Positions 15,487 through 23,787 of a stretch of DNA of 46,506 bases are shown here, piece after piece. A program made the position numbers and the translations under genes. The stretch's first letter is position 1. Every line of letters begins with the position of its first letter. A model generated the notes under the pieces. That model was not told the DNA's origin. It made no database searches and saw nothing but the letters and a program-made list of their open reading frames with translations. The DNA comes from Sulfuricurvum sp. MLSB (GTDB lineage: Bacteria > Campylobacterota > Campylobacteria > Campylobacterales > Sulfurimonadaceae), in contig NZ_JQGL01000035.1 in assembly GCF_000747095.1 (NCBI RefSeq), forward strand, positions 31,970 to 78,475, written 5' to 3'.

Positions 15487-16723
15487 GAAGGCGTTGGCTA
15501 TATTGGGATATTCCAATCTTTTTATTACCGGGGGTGCGGGTGCCGGGAAGACGACGCTGACGCGCTCGCTTATCGACCATTATGCCGCACAGGGAAAACA
15601 GGTTGCCCGTCTCGCCTCGACGGGGATGGCGGCGACGCTGATCGGGGGACAGACGCTTCACAGTTTTTTTGATCTCGGGATCGCCAATTCCCAAGAAGAA
15701 CTGGAGCGCAACGGCAAACTCGAACCCTCCAAAAAGGTCGTCAAACTGATCCGGTCGATGCAGATCATTGTGATCGACGAGATCTCGATGGTGAGCGCGC
15801 CGCTGCTCGATATGATCCGTCTGCGCCTGTTACAGGCGGAGTTTTCGGGACGGCTGATCGCAGTGGGGGATTTTTTGCAGCTCCCCCCCGTTACGCGCGG
15901 GAACGAGCCGATTTATTTTGCGTTCGAATCCCCAAGCTGGCAGCGTATGGGATTTGAGACGCTTCATCTGGAAGGTTCGTTCCGCACCCACGAAGCGGAG
16001 TTTTTAACTCTGTTGGAAAAAGTACGCCATGCCAAGCTCGACGAAGATGCACATGACGCGCTCGAAGCGCTGGTAAAGCCGCTGAGTGAGGATATGAGTA
16101 CGATGACGTTGCTGTTCGGCAAAAATATCAGCGCTCAGAATCATAACCGCTCTCAGCTTGAGCATTTGAACGGCGAAGTCATCGAAGTCGAAACGTATGT
16201 GAGCATCCACGATAAAAAGATGCAGGAACGGGACGTGGAGCGTTTCATGAACGAGAGCCGAATTGAGCCGATTTTAGCGTTGAAAGTGGGTGCTCCGATC
16301 CTCTTTACCCGTAACGCATGGAACTACTACAACGGCGAGAGAGGAATGATAACCTCCATCGAGACCGATCTGATTTGGGTGAAAAAAGCCGACGGTGTCA
16401 GCGTCAAAGTGGAACGGGTCGATACGGTGAAAACGCGGTGGATCGAAAAAGGAAATACGGCATCGGAAGAGAAACTGATCACCCTGAGCCAGTTTCCGAT
16501 CACGCTGGCGTTTGCGATCACGATTCACAAATCGCAGGGGATGAGCTTGGCCGATTACGTCATCGAGACCAACGAGATTTTCGCCCCGTCGCAGTTTTAC
16601 GTCGCGCTCTCTCGCTCGGTATCGGCTCATCGCGTAACCCTGACGAAGCCGAATCGAGGGTGGGAAAAACTGTGTTTCGTCCACCCGAAGGCGATTGGGT
16701 TTTTGGATACGCTGACGGAGTAA
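15479..16723 (+). CDS. Pif1-like superfamily 1B helicase
   Basis: A 414-residue ATPase/helicase. Motifs in order: Walker A GGAGAGKTT (18-26), STGMAA (Ia), Walker B IIVIDEISM, RLIAVGDFLQLPPV (III), EGSFRTHE (IV), FAITIHKSQGMSL (V) and QFYVALSRS (VI). These are hallmarks of Pif1/RecD-family 5'-3' helicases, acting on DNA structures such as R-loops, G4 or recombination intermediates. It starts inside the end of the VWA gene with a strong GGAGG site, so it is part of the same operon. Such helicases are found in Campylobacterota genomes in general; the operon link with MoxR/VWA is the interesting part. Confidence 0.92.
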   Translation: MLEKALAILGYSNLFITGGAGAGKTTLTRSLIDHYAAQGKQVARLASTGMAATLIGGQTLHSFFDLGIANSQEELERNGKLEPSKKVVKLIRSMQIIVIDEISMVSAPLLDMIRLRLLQAEFSGRLIAVGDFLQLPPVTRGNEPIYFAFESPSWQRMGFETLHLEGSFRTHEAEFLTLLEKVRHAKLDEDAHDALEALVKPLSEDMSTMTLLFGKNISAQNHNRSQLEHLNGEVIEVETYVSIHDKKMQERDVERFMNESRIEPILALKVGAPILFTRNAWNYYNGERGMITSIETDLIWVKKADGVSVKVERVDTVKTRWIEKGNTASEEKLITLSQFPITLAFAITIHKSQGMSLADYVIETNEIFAPSQFYVALSRSVSAHRVTLTKPNRGWEKLCFVHPKAIGFLDTLTE

Positions 16724-16732
16724 AACCCCGAT

Positions 16733-17479
16733 TTAGTTTTTTTCTCTGCTAAACGCCGCACCGATGATGACGCGGTACGAAAAGAGGGTGCTAAACAGGG
16801 CGGATAGAAGCGCGACGGCGACCATCATGTACATCACGGCGAGCTGATACGAGACCGCCTCAAGCGGGTCGGCTCCGGCAAGGAGCATCCCCGTCGTAAT
16901 TCCGGGGATGTGAATGATCCCGACCGTCTGGAGCATATTGATCGTCGGGATCATCGAGGCTTTGACGGACGTTTTTGATGCGTGGGAGAGGGCATCTTTG
17001 AGCGGAGCGCCGAGCGCAACCATCCCTTCGATCGTCTCAATCGTGTTTTTCACCTCGCCCCGAAACCGCTCGGTGCTTTGGGTGTAGACGTTGAGGGCGT
17101 TGCCGATGATCATCCCGCCGATGGGGATCATCTCGTGCGGCACCATGTGGATCACCCCGAACGCCATCATCGACAAAAAGACGATTCCCGACGATGCGCC
17201 GAGGGTAAACAATGCGATTTTAAAGCTCTCATCTCCCAAAGGAGAGCGCTTTTTAGCGGTATAGGCTCCAAACGCGACCATTCCCAGCAGAATGAAAAAG
17301 AGGAGCGAGGGGTGTTCGATCTGAAACAGATAGACGAGGGCGTATCCGAGCAGCCCCAGCTGCACCATTGCCAGAATCGAGTTGGTGAGGATCGTTTTTT
17401 CCAGACCGAAACGTTCGCGGCGCGAATACCACAAAGCAAAAATAATGAGAAGATACGAGGCTAAAAAAGAGTATTGCAT
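16733..17479 (-). CDS. fetB: FetB-like (UPF0014) metal-export ABC permease
   Basis: A 248-residue integral membrane protein with about seven hydrophobic segments and the family motifs IPIGGMIIGNALN in the middle and ALGAPLKDALSHASKTSVKASMIPTINMLQTVGIIHIPGITTGMLLAG (spread over about residues 155-202; read here as MIPTINMLQTVG and IPGITTGMLL). In Escherichia coli FetA (ATPase) and FetB export iron. No fetA lies next to this gene, so an unlinked ATPase is needed if it transports. The start has no good ribosome-binding site. The gene is convergent with the helicase gene and shares orientation with the peroxiredoxin gene upstream. Confidence 0.87.
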   Translation of the reverse strand: MQYSFLASYLLIIFALWYSRRERFGLEKTILTNSILAMVQLGLLGYALVYLFQIEHPSLLFFILLGMVAFGAYTAKKRSPLGDESFKIALFTLGASSGIVFLSMMAFGVIHMVPHEMIPIGGMIIGNALNVYTQSTERFRGEVKNTIETIEGMVALGAPLKDALSHASKTSVKASMIPTINMLQTVGIIHIPGITTGMLLAGADPLEAVSYQLAVMYMMVAVALLSALFSTLFSYRVIIGAAFSREKN

Positions 17480-17528
17480 AAAGAAAGGATAAACGATTTT
17501 TGATTAAGGAAAAGAGTGGGAAGAAATC

Positions 17529-17595
17529 TGCCTCGAAGAGGCAAGCTTCAGTGCCATAGCGGCAAGCGTAGCTACAGGGGCTTAGCTCCTGTAGC
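17529..17595 (-). terminator. Tandem hairpins after peroxiredoxin gene
   Basis: Two inverted repeats follow the peroxiredoxin stop on the minus strand: GCTACAGG (17571-17578) with CCTGTAGC (17588-17595), and TGCCTC (17529-17534) with GAGGCA (17538-17543). Neither has a strong T-run on the exit side, so termination, mRNA 3'-end protection or a REP-like element are all possible. Confidence 0.5.
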
Positions 17596-17602
17596 GTTCA
17601 AA

Positions 17603-18199
17603 TCAAAGTGACTCAGCGTGTGAAGCAAGGTATTCCGCAACACCTTCGGTGCTGGCTTTCATACCTGTGTCGCCTTTGTTCCAACCTGCTGGGCACACTT
17701 CGCCGTGCTCGTTGGTGAACAACATCGCGTCGATCATACGAAGCATTTCGTCGATGTTGCGTCCGAGAGGAAGGTCGTTGATGACGGCGTGGCGGATGGT
17801 TCCGTCTTTGTCGATCAGGAACGATCCACGAAGAGCGACCGATTCGCCGAACAATACGTCGTAATCGCGTGAAATCTGTTTGTTAAGGTCTGCAACAAGC
17901 GGATAGCGAACCTGACCGATACCGCCTTGGTTTACCGGCGTGTTTTTCCACGCGAAGTGGCTGAACTGCGAGTCGACCGATACGCCGATCACGTTGATGC
18001 CGCGTGCGGTGAACTCATCCAAACGGTGGTCGAACGCGATGATCTCAGAGGGACATACGAACGTAAAGTCGAGCGGATAGAAGAACAAAACCGCACCTTT
18101 TGGTCCGAGGTTTTCATAAAGATTGAAATTATCAACGATTTGGTTGTTGCCGAGAACGGTCGTCGCGGTAAAATCGGGAGCTTTTTTAGTAACGAGCAT
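17603..18199 (-). CDS. 2-Cys peroxiredoxin (AhpC/Tsa type)
   Basis: A 198-residue typical 2-Cys peroxiredoxin that reduces hydrogen peroxide and organic peroxides with electrons from thioredoxin or AhpF. The peroxidatic Cys is C49 in FTFVCPSE, the resolving Cys C169 in EVCPAGW. A GGIG loop (92-95) resembles the GGLG of hyperoxidation-sensitive forms, but the C-terminal YF is replaced by YL. AAGGA precedes the ATG. The gene stands alone with hairpins behind it. No PerR-like operator was recognised. Confidence 0.96.
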   Translation of the reverse strand: MLVTKKAPDFTATTVLGNNQIVDNFNLYENLGPKGAVLFFYPLDFTFVCPSEIIAFDHRLDEFTARGINVIGVSVDSQFSHFAWKNTPVNQGGIGQVRYPLVADLNKQISRDYDVLFGESVALRGSFLIDKDGTIRHAVINDLPLGRNIDEMLRMIDAMLFTNEHGEVCPAGWNKGDTGMKASTEGVAEYLASHAESL

Positions 18200-18347
18200 G
18201 GGATTTCCTTTGTGGTTTTTTTAAACGTGCAGAAATTGTAACACACGAACTTTAATGCAACTGAATCACATAGAAGTAACTCATCTTTCTAAAGGAAAAT
18301 TTTTATTATCTGGAATGGCTTTTGCAGCCATACCTTTTTTGAACTGC

Positions 18348-18353
18348 TATAAT
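18348..18353 (+). promoter_or_regulatory. Extended -10 box of ABC exporter gene
   Basis: TGCTATAAT (box 18348-18353) with a predicted start near 18360 and a leader of about 20 bases before the ATG at 18381. It excludes the longer frame starting at 18255. Confidence 0.65.
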
Positions 18354-18380
18354 CGCACTATTCACTTATGCGGAAAGACA

Positions 18381-20147
18381 ATGGTCACGTTTAAATCCCT
18401 TTTTTCGATGATGCTGCGGCACAAACGCTCTCTTGTATGGGGGAATGCGATCGCTTTGGCCGCAACGCTCGTGTCGATTCCGATCCCGCTGCTGATCCCT
18501 TTGTTGGTCGATGAGGTCCTGCTTAAAAAAGGGGGATGGGTAACCGATACGATCAACCGTTTCAGCGGATGGAACGAACCGCTTCTTTACATCGGCATCG
18601 TACTGGCCGTCACGATCGCTTTGAGGTTTTTGTTTTTCATCCTCAGTGTCGCCTCGCAGCGTTTTTTTATCACCCTTTCGCAAGAACTCAGCTTCGGAAT
18701 CCGCCGCCGTGCCCTCGAACACCTCAAAAAGGTTTCGATGAGCGCGTACGAGCGGCTGGGGAGCGGGCAGGTGGTGACGAACCTTGTCACCGATATCGAG
18801 ACGATCGAGCAGTTTTTGGGGAATGCTTTGGCCAAATTCGTCGTTTCGGTCACAACGCTGATCGGAGTGGCGGTCGTGCTGATCTGGATCAATCCCCTGT
18901 TCGGGATTCTCATTTTGATTTTTCAGCCGCTGATTATGGTGGTTACCCGTAAGATTTCGGGACGAGTCGGAAAGCTGAAAAAAGAGCAGAACCGTATGAT
19001 AGGCGAGCTTTCCGATACCCTGACCCAAATGTGCGATTTGTTTGGTCAGATACGCTCCAGTAATAAAGAGGAGCGTTTTATAGCGCGTTCGATCATGCAG
19101 GCCCATGCGCTCAAAGAGAGCGCGACGGCATACGGAACCAAGGCGCTTGCCGGGGAACGCTATTCATACACCCTGTTTTTGAGCGGGTTTGAGGTATTCC
19201 GGGCGTTGGGACTGGTGATGGTGCTGCATTCGGATCTTTCGATCGGGATGATGTTCGGGGTATTCGGGTATCTATGGTTTATGATGACGCCCGTGCAGGA
19301 ACTTTTGTCGCTGCAATACGGCTATGCCAATGCCAAAAATGCCCTCGCACGGGTGAACGAACTCCTCTCGCTCCCCAAAGAACCCGAATATCCGACGCAT
19401 TCCGATCCGTTTACGACATCTGCGCAGGGGGTGGCAATCCGCACCGAATCGCTGGTGTTCGGATACGATCCAGACCAGCCGATTCTAAGAGGGATCGATC
19501 TGAATATCCCCCAAGGGGGAAAGGTCGCGATCATCGGTGCAAGCGGAAGCGGAAAAAGCACGTTAGCGCAGCTGCTGGTCGGGTTTTATCCTCCGACGTC
19601 GGGGGATATAGTGTATAATGGGATGAGTGTCCGCCAAATCGGATTCTCCCGGATACGGGAGAATGTATTTGTCGTACTGCAGCAGCCGCTGATGTTCAAT
19701 GATACGCTGAGGTTCAATTTGACGATGGGCGATGAGGTGGACGATGAAACGGTATGGAAGGCCTTGGAGATTGCTCAGCTGGCTTCTTTCGTCCGAACGC
19801 TTCCGCAGGCTCTTGAAACGCAGGTCGGAAAATTCGGTATCCGTTTGTCGGGGGGACAGCGTCAGCGCCTCTCGATCGCACGGATGGTTCTGGCCAATCC
19901 AAAAGCGGTGATTTTTGACGAATCAACGTCGGCACTTGATGTTCACACCGAAAGTGCCCTTTTTGCCGCATTGGAAGAGTTTTTGAAAGAACGCACCGTC
20001 ATCATCATCGCCCACCGTCTGAGCACGATCACGCAGGCCGATTATATCTATGTGCTCGAAAACGGTTCGATCCTCGAAGAGGGGACGGCTCGTGAACTCG
20101 AACGTTTGGACGGGAATTTCAAGCGTTTCGTAGACCGTCAGCACTAA
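18381..20147 (+). CDS. ABC exporter, fused membrane and ATPase domains
   Basis: A 588-residue half-transporter of the MsbA/LmrA type. Six membrane helices occupy about residues 1-310, with intracellular loops in between; the ATPase domain starts near 355. Walker A GASGSGKST is at 386-394, signature LSGGQRQR at 489-496, Walker B AVIFDE near 511, and the switch His in IIIAHRLST. It would work as a homodimer exporting a lipid, peptide or drug; the substrate cannot be read from the sequence. The start at 18381 follows an extended -10 box at a suitable distance. It is followed after 10 bases by an AI-2E-family membrane protein, so the two may form one operon. Confidence 0.94.
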   Translation: MVTFKSLFSMMLRHKRSLVWGNAIALAATLVSIPIPLLIPLLVDEVLLKKGGWVTDTINRFSGWNEPLLYIGIVLAVTIALRFLFFILSVASQRFFITLSQELSFGIRRRALEHLKKVSMSAYERLGSGQVVTNLVTDIETIEQFLGNALAKFVVSVTTLIGVAVVLIWINPLFGILILIFQPLIMVVTRKISGRVGKLKKEQNRMIGELSDTLTQMCDLFGQIRSSNKEERFIARSIMQAHALKESATAYGTKALAGERYSYTLFLSGFEVFRALGLVMVLHSDLSIGMMFGVFGYLWFMMTPVQELLSLQYGYANAKNALARVNELLSLPKEPEYPTHSDPFTTSAQGVAIRTESLVFGYDPDQPILRGIDLNIPQGGKVAIIGASGSGKSTLAQLLVGFYPPTSGDIVYNGMSVRQIGFSRIRENVFVVLQQPLMFNDTLRFNLTMGDEVDDETVWKALEIAQLASFVRTLPQALETQVGKFGIRLSGGQRQRLSIARMVLANPKAVIFDESTSALDVHTESALFAALEEFLKERTVIIIAHRLSTITQADYIYVLENGSILEEGTARELERLDGNFKRFVDRQH

Positions 20148-20157
20148 AGAGGAAGAT

Positions 20158-21225
20158 ATGGAAAATCGATTATTCGTCCGTTTTATGCTTTTTACCGCAT
20201 TGGGGCTTACTTTTTGGCTTTTTTTCCCGTTTTTAAAAAGCTTTTTTCTCGCATTGTTGTTGGCTATGGTCGTTTTTCCGCTCCACCGGATCGTTGAAAC
20301 GGCGATTCTCCGCATACCCCGGATGGAGAGGCTATCATCGGTGGCTTCGGCAGGGATAGTGACGCTGGGGCTTTCGCTGATTCTGTTTATTCCGATTATG
20401 ATTTTTCTTTATTACCTTTTTGACCGTCCCGAGCGCACGATTTCGCTTATCCGTACACTGGGAGACCGGATCGATGCCTTGCCATGGCTTTTGCCGTCAT
20501 TTCTGGCATGGCTGCAAGAACCTTTGTATACGTTGATTATGTTTGGCAAGGTGCATAAAGACGAGATCATGAGTACTTTGGCTTCGTGGCTCGGCAGCGG
20601 GTTGGGAACGTTTGCAGCGATGCTCGGCGAGATGGTGATGATCGTCGTATTTTTCTTTTTTTTGACATGGTACGGACGCAGCATTGCCCTTTTCTTTTTG
20701 CCGATCATTCCGCTCTCCCGCACGGTCAAACGTGAATTTGTTACCGAGATGATGACGACGACGGCCGTTGTTTTTTATACGTTCGGCGGGGTAATGATGG
20801 CTCAGGGGCTTGCATTCGGGGTCTTTATTACTTTTTTCGAGGGATATAATCCGTTTCTGCTTGGGTTCATGACGGCGATTTCCGCCATAATCCCGATTGT
20901 AGGGACCGCACTCGTATGGATTCCGGTGGCGTTGAACGAATTTTTCAAAGGCAACATCGTCAATGCCGTGATTATCACCGTATATTCGTGGGCAATGATG
21001 GCTTTTTTTATCGACAACATCGTCAAACTGGTCATTTTGAATTTTGTCAACCGCTCCCTGAACCGTGAGAATCACAAAATGAACGATTTTGTCATTTTCT
21101 TCGCGATCGTCGGCGGATTGGCGACATTCGGGTTTTGGGGATTTGTGTTCGGTCCGGCTATCGTCGCGTTTACGTTGACGACCCTGCGTATGCTTCGTAA
21201 AACGAACCGCAGAGTATGCCGATAG
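20158..21225 (+). CDS. AI-2E family (PF01594) membrane protein
   Basis: A 355-residue membrane protein with about eight hydrophobic helices: two near the N-terminus (about 8-40), one near 60-85, and a block from about 155 to 350. NPFLLGFMTAISAIIPIVG, here split as FLLGFMTAISA and IIPIVGTALVW, is the family's core motif. Members have been proposed to export autoinducer-2 or act as ion antiporters; the function in this organism is open. AGAGGAAG precedes the ATG. Convergent with the YtxH-like gene, only four bases away. Confidence 0.9.
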   Translation: MENRLFVRFMLFTALGLTFWLFFPFLKSFFLALLLAMVVFPLHRIVETAILRIPRMERLSSVASAGIVTLGLSLILFIPIMIFLYYLFDRPERTISLIRTLGDRIDALPWLLPSFLAWLQEPLYTLIMFGKVHKDEIMSTLASWLGSGLGTFAAMLGEMVMIVVFFFFLTWYGRSIALFFLPIIPLSRTVKREFVTEMMTTTAVVFYTFGGVMMAQGLAFGVFITFFEGYNPFLLGFMTAISAIIPIVGTALVWIPVALNEFFKGNIVNAVIITVYSWAMMAFFIDNIVKLVILNFVNRSLNRENHKMNDFVIFFAIVGGLATFGFWGFVFGPAIVAFTLTTLRMLRKTNRRVCR

Positions 21226-21229
21226 TCTT

Positions 21230-21550
21230 TTAGCTTTTTGCGCTGAGGGCTCTGACCTCTTCTTTAAGGCGGCCAAGCTCTTCCATCATCGCTGCGATAT
21301 CTTCGCCTGATGGTTTTTCATCGCTGTGCGTATAGCGTTGGATCGTCGATTGGACACTTTCAGCCACCGCGTCGAATTTGCTTTTGGCCTGATCGATCAG
21401 AGCGTTATGGTCGAGATTCAACGTCCCTTCAAGCTCATGAATTTTGTCGATGATGTCGTCTTGATGTTTGAACAGGTAATAGGCGGCGGCTCCTCCGAGC
21501 GCCGCACCGAGGACGAAGCTGAGCAGGCCGTGGCCGTTATTGTCGTTCAT
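21230..21550 (-). CDS. YtxH-like small membrane-anchored protein
   Basis: A 106-residue protein with one glycine/alanine-rich N-terminal membrane segment (LLSFVLGAALGGAAAYYLF, about 9-27) and a helical, charged cytoplasmic tail with a possible coiled coil at the C-terminus (MMEELGRLKEEVRAL). This layout is typical of YtxH-like general-stress proteins, whose molecular role is unclear. A GGAG site precedes the ATG. It lies 10 bases behind another small membrane protein gene, suggesting a two-gene operon. Confidence 0.75.
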   Translation of the reverse strand: MNDNNGHGLLSFVLGAALGGAAAYYLFKHQDDIIDKIHELEGTLNLDHNALIDQAKSKFDAVAESVQSTIQRYTHSDEKPSGEDIAAMMEELGRLKEEVRALSAKS

Positions 21551-21560
21551 GATGTACTCC

Positions 21561-21965
21561 TTATTCTTTGGTTTTTTTCTTGAAAATCTGGGACATCGCC
21601 CCGATTGCCAGTGTTCCGATCGTGACTTTGGCGATGCCGTTGGAAGCTTTGAGCGCCAGAGATTGAGTTTCGGTGTGGATGTAACTGATCAAATCATGCA
21701 CTTCGTGCAATGCCATGCGCGATTTTTCGCTGACGGAGCTTGTTTCGTCTTTGAGGTGGACGAGCAGTTCGCTGATGTCGTGCAATGTTACGACCGCTTT
21801 GGTCGAGATGATGCTGAGCTCGTTTTGGGCGTGGCCGATAAACTCCTGCAGCCGCTGAGCCGTTTTGAACATCTGAACTCCGATCAGGATGATAACGGTT
21901 GATATGAATACCATACATGCGGCGATAACGCCGACAAAGACGGTTAGAAGTTCCTGTTCACTCAT
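21561..21965 (-). CDS. DUF948-like membrane-anchored coiled-coil protein
   Basis: A 134-residue protein with an N-terminal membrane helix (about 7-30, VFVGVIAACMVFISTVII), a helical region of heptad character (30-110, with regular Leu/Ile spacing), and a basic tail IFKKKTKE. It resembles DUF948-type proteins, which often stand beside YtxH-like genes, as here. The function is unknown; it probably forms membrane-bound oligomers with the YtxH-like partner. A minus-strand TATAAT at 21993-21998 provides a promoter. Confidence 0.72.
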   Translation of the reverse strand: MSEQELLTVFVGVIAACMVFISTVIILIGVQMFKTAQRLQEFIGHAQNELSIISTKAVVTLHDISELLVHLKDETSSVSEKSRMALHEVHDLISYIHTETQSLALKASNGIAKVTIGTLAIGAMSQIFKKKTKE

Positions 21966-21992
21966 TGGGTACCCTTTTGTACTTATCGATTT

Positions 21993-21998
21993 ATTATA
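21993..21998 (-). promoter_or_regulatory. -10 box of DUF948-like/YtxH-like operon
   Basis: Minus-strand TATAAT with a predicted start near 21986, about 20 bases before the ATG at 21965. Confidence 0.6.
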
Positions 21999-22058
21999 GC
22001 GCGCTTTTGAAAAATTTTGCTACTATCGTGTTATTCAGAGGGATCATAAAGGTTCAGG

Positions 22059-22895
22059 ATGCAGTACACGTACGACGAATTACTCATTGCGTTTTCCCTG
22101 ACGCTGTTGGCCGGTCTCTCCACCGGGATCGGTGCGGCTTTGGCTTTTTTCTCCCGCAAGGATAACACCGCATTGCTGTCGGTCGGAATGGGATTTTCAG
22201 CGGGAGTAATGATCTATATTTCCTTTGCTGAGATACTGGTCAAATCCAAAACGGCTTTTCTCCCCCGTTTCGGCGAAATCGGAGCCGAGGCATGGATGCT
22301 TGTGTGTTTTTTCGGCGGTTTTGCGATGGCGTTCGCCATTGACCGTCTTATCCCTGAGGATATTAACCCTCATGAGTTAAAAACGGATGCCGAACTCTCG
22401 GATTTAAAAAGCGGCAAACATGACAAACACCGATCCCATGCGCTCCACCGAACCGGCATATTTACCGCCGTTGCCATTGCGATCCACAATTTTCCCGAAG
22501 GTTTTGCGACGTTCGTTTCGGCACTCGATTCTCTGACGTTGGGTATCGGGATCGCATTGGCCGTAGCGATCCATAATATTCCCGAAGGTATGGCGGTATC
22601 GCTTCCCATTTATCATGCGACGGGCAATCGCAAAAAAGCGTTCGGGTATGCTTTTTTCTCAGGATTGGCCGAACCCTTGGGGGCGGCTTTGGGATTTTTC
22701 CTGCTGATGCCGTTGATGGGAGAGCTGACAATGGGGATTACGTTCGGGCTGGTTGCCGGGATCATGATCTACATCTGCTTTGATGAGCTGCTGCCTTCGG
22801 CACGGATATACGGTAATTCTCATACGACGATGGGCGGAATCGCAGCAGGGATGGGAGTTATGGGGATCAGCTTGATCCTCTTTAAAATTGTCTGA
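22059..22895 (+). CDS. zupT: ZIP family metal transporter
   Basis: A 278-residue ZIP-family protein closest to ZupT. It has eight likely membrane helices and the two core metal-site motifs AIAIHNFPEG and AVAIHNIPEG in helices 4 and 5. A histidine-containing cytoplasmic loop (about 110-135, HDKHRSHALHRTG) may bind metal. It imports zinc, possibly also iron or manganese. The ATG at 22059 follows AAAGG. The last 14 bases overlap the end of the convergent kinase-like gene. Confidence 0.92.
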   Translation: MQYTYDELLIAFSLTLLAGLSTGIGAALAFFSRKDNTALLSVGMGFSAGVMIYISFAEILVKSKTAFLPRFGEIGAEAWMLVCFFGGFAMAFAIDRLIPEDINPHELKTDAELSDLKSGKHDKHRSHALHRTGIFTAVAIAIHNFPEGFATFVSALDSLTLGIGIALAVAIHNIPEGMAVSLPIYHATGNRKKAFGYAFFSGLAEPLGAALGFFLLMPLMGELTMGITFGLVAGIMIYICFDELLPSARIYGNSHTTMGGIAAGMGVMGISLILFKIV

Positions 22896-23655
22896 GATAT
22901 TTCAGCGTGTCGAAAATCGCAACGCCGTCTTTTCCAAGATAGGGACGAAGCGGCTTCAAGAGCGAATGCGTCACATGATAGCGCTGCGCTTCGGAGGTGA
23001 GCGCATCCCATAGATCGGGGCGTACTGCACGGCGGTAGGCATCCAGCACCGTTTCAACGAGTTCGGGATCAGTGATCTTACGGTAGAGGGTATGCGCGTA
23101 TAAAAAACCGTCGCGTACGATGGCCTCTTCCGTGGAGAGAGAATTTTCCAGATTCTCTTCAAAATCCATAAAATAGATTTTCCCCTCTTTGTACGCGATA
23201 TCCCGCAACGCGGGGCGAGAATGGTAAAAGCCCCGGTTGTGCATGTCGGCCAAAGAACGGGAAAGCTGTATCAGCAGGTTCTTTTTTTCTTCGTGCCGCA
23301 TCCCCGAATTTAAAAGCAGTACATTCAGCGGGGTTCCGGCATCTTCGAGTACCAGATACGCCGGTGTGCGGAGCATTACTGCAGGGACGTTGATGCCGTT
23401 TTTTTTCAGCTCCTGAAGCCGTCTGGCCTCGTACGCCAGCGAGCTTTTGGGATCGGTGACAACGGTAGGGCGGAAAAAATTGTTTTTCAGGAGTTTCGAG
23501 AGAATCAGCATAATCTTGTGCCAGATGTTTGCTTCTCCGGCATCAGGCTGTTTAACCCAGTATTTTTGATCATTGTGCACGAAGCTGAAGGTACGCCGGT
23601 GAGCATTCTGTGACAAAAGGCCGACAGCCGCGTGTTGAAGAGAAGCTAAATCCAT
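22882..23655 (-). CDS. Kinase-like protein (KdkA/WaaP/BUD32-related)
   Basis: A 257-residue protein resembling the LPS-core or RIO/BUD32-like kinases: KYWVKQPDAGE near the N-terminus would hold the ATP-binding Lys, AYEARRLQEL resembles helix C, LVLEDAGTPL the hinge, LADMHNRGFYHSRPALRDI the catalytic loop and IYFMDFEEN the DFG-like metal site. The catalytic loop lacks the normal H-G-D-L and instead reads H-S-R-P-A-L-R-D. The ATG at 23655 with a GAGGA site is chosen over an upstream ATG 17 codons earlier. The substrate is unknown; an envelope sugar is possible. Convergent with zupT. Confidence 0.7.
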   Translation of the reverse strand: MDLASLQHAAVGLLSQNAHRRTFSFVHNDQKYWVKQPDAGEANIWHKIMLILSKLLKNNFFRPTVVTDPKSSLAYEARRLQELKKNGINVPAVMLRTPAYLVLEDAGTPLNVLLLNSGMRHEEKKNLLIQLSRSLADMHNRGFYHSRPALRDIAYKEGKIYFMDFEENLENSLSTEEAIVRDGFLYAHTLYRKITDPELVETVLDAYRRAVRPDLWDALTSEAQRYHVTHSLLKPLRPYLGKDGVAIFDTLKYLRQF

Positions 23656-23787
23656 TTTGTCCTCAGTAATGATAATCGCAATTATGACATTCGCTTCGTT
23701 CAACATTTCTTTTATTTTGTTTCTAATATTCTTTTAAGGATCAAAAACATATACTTTTTATATTCTATTCATATTGAAGGTATATTA

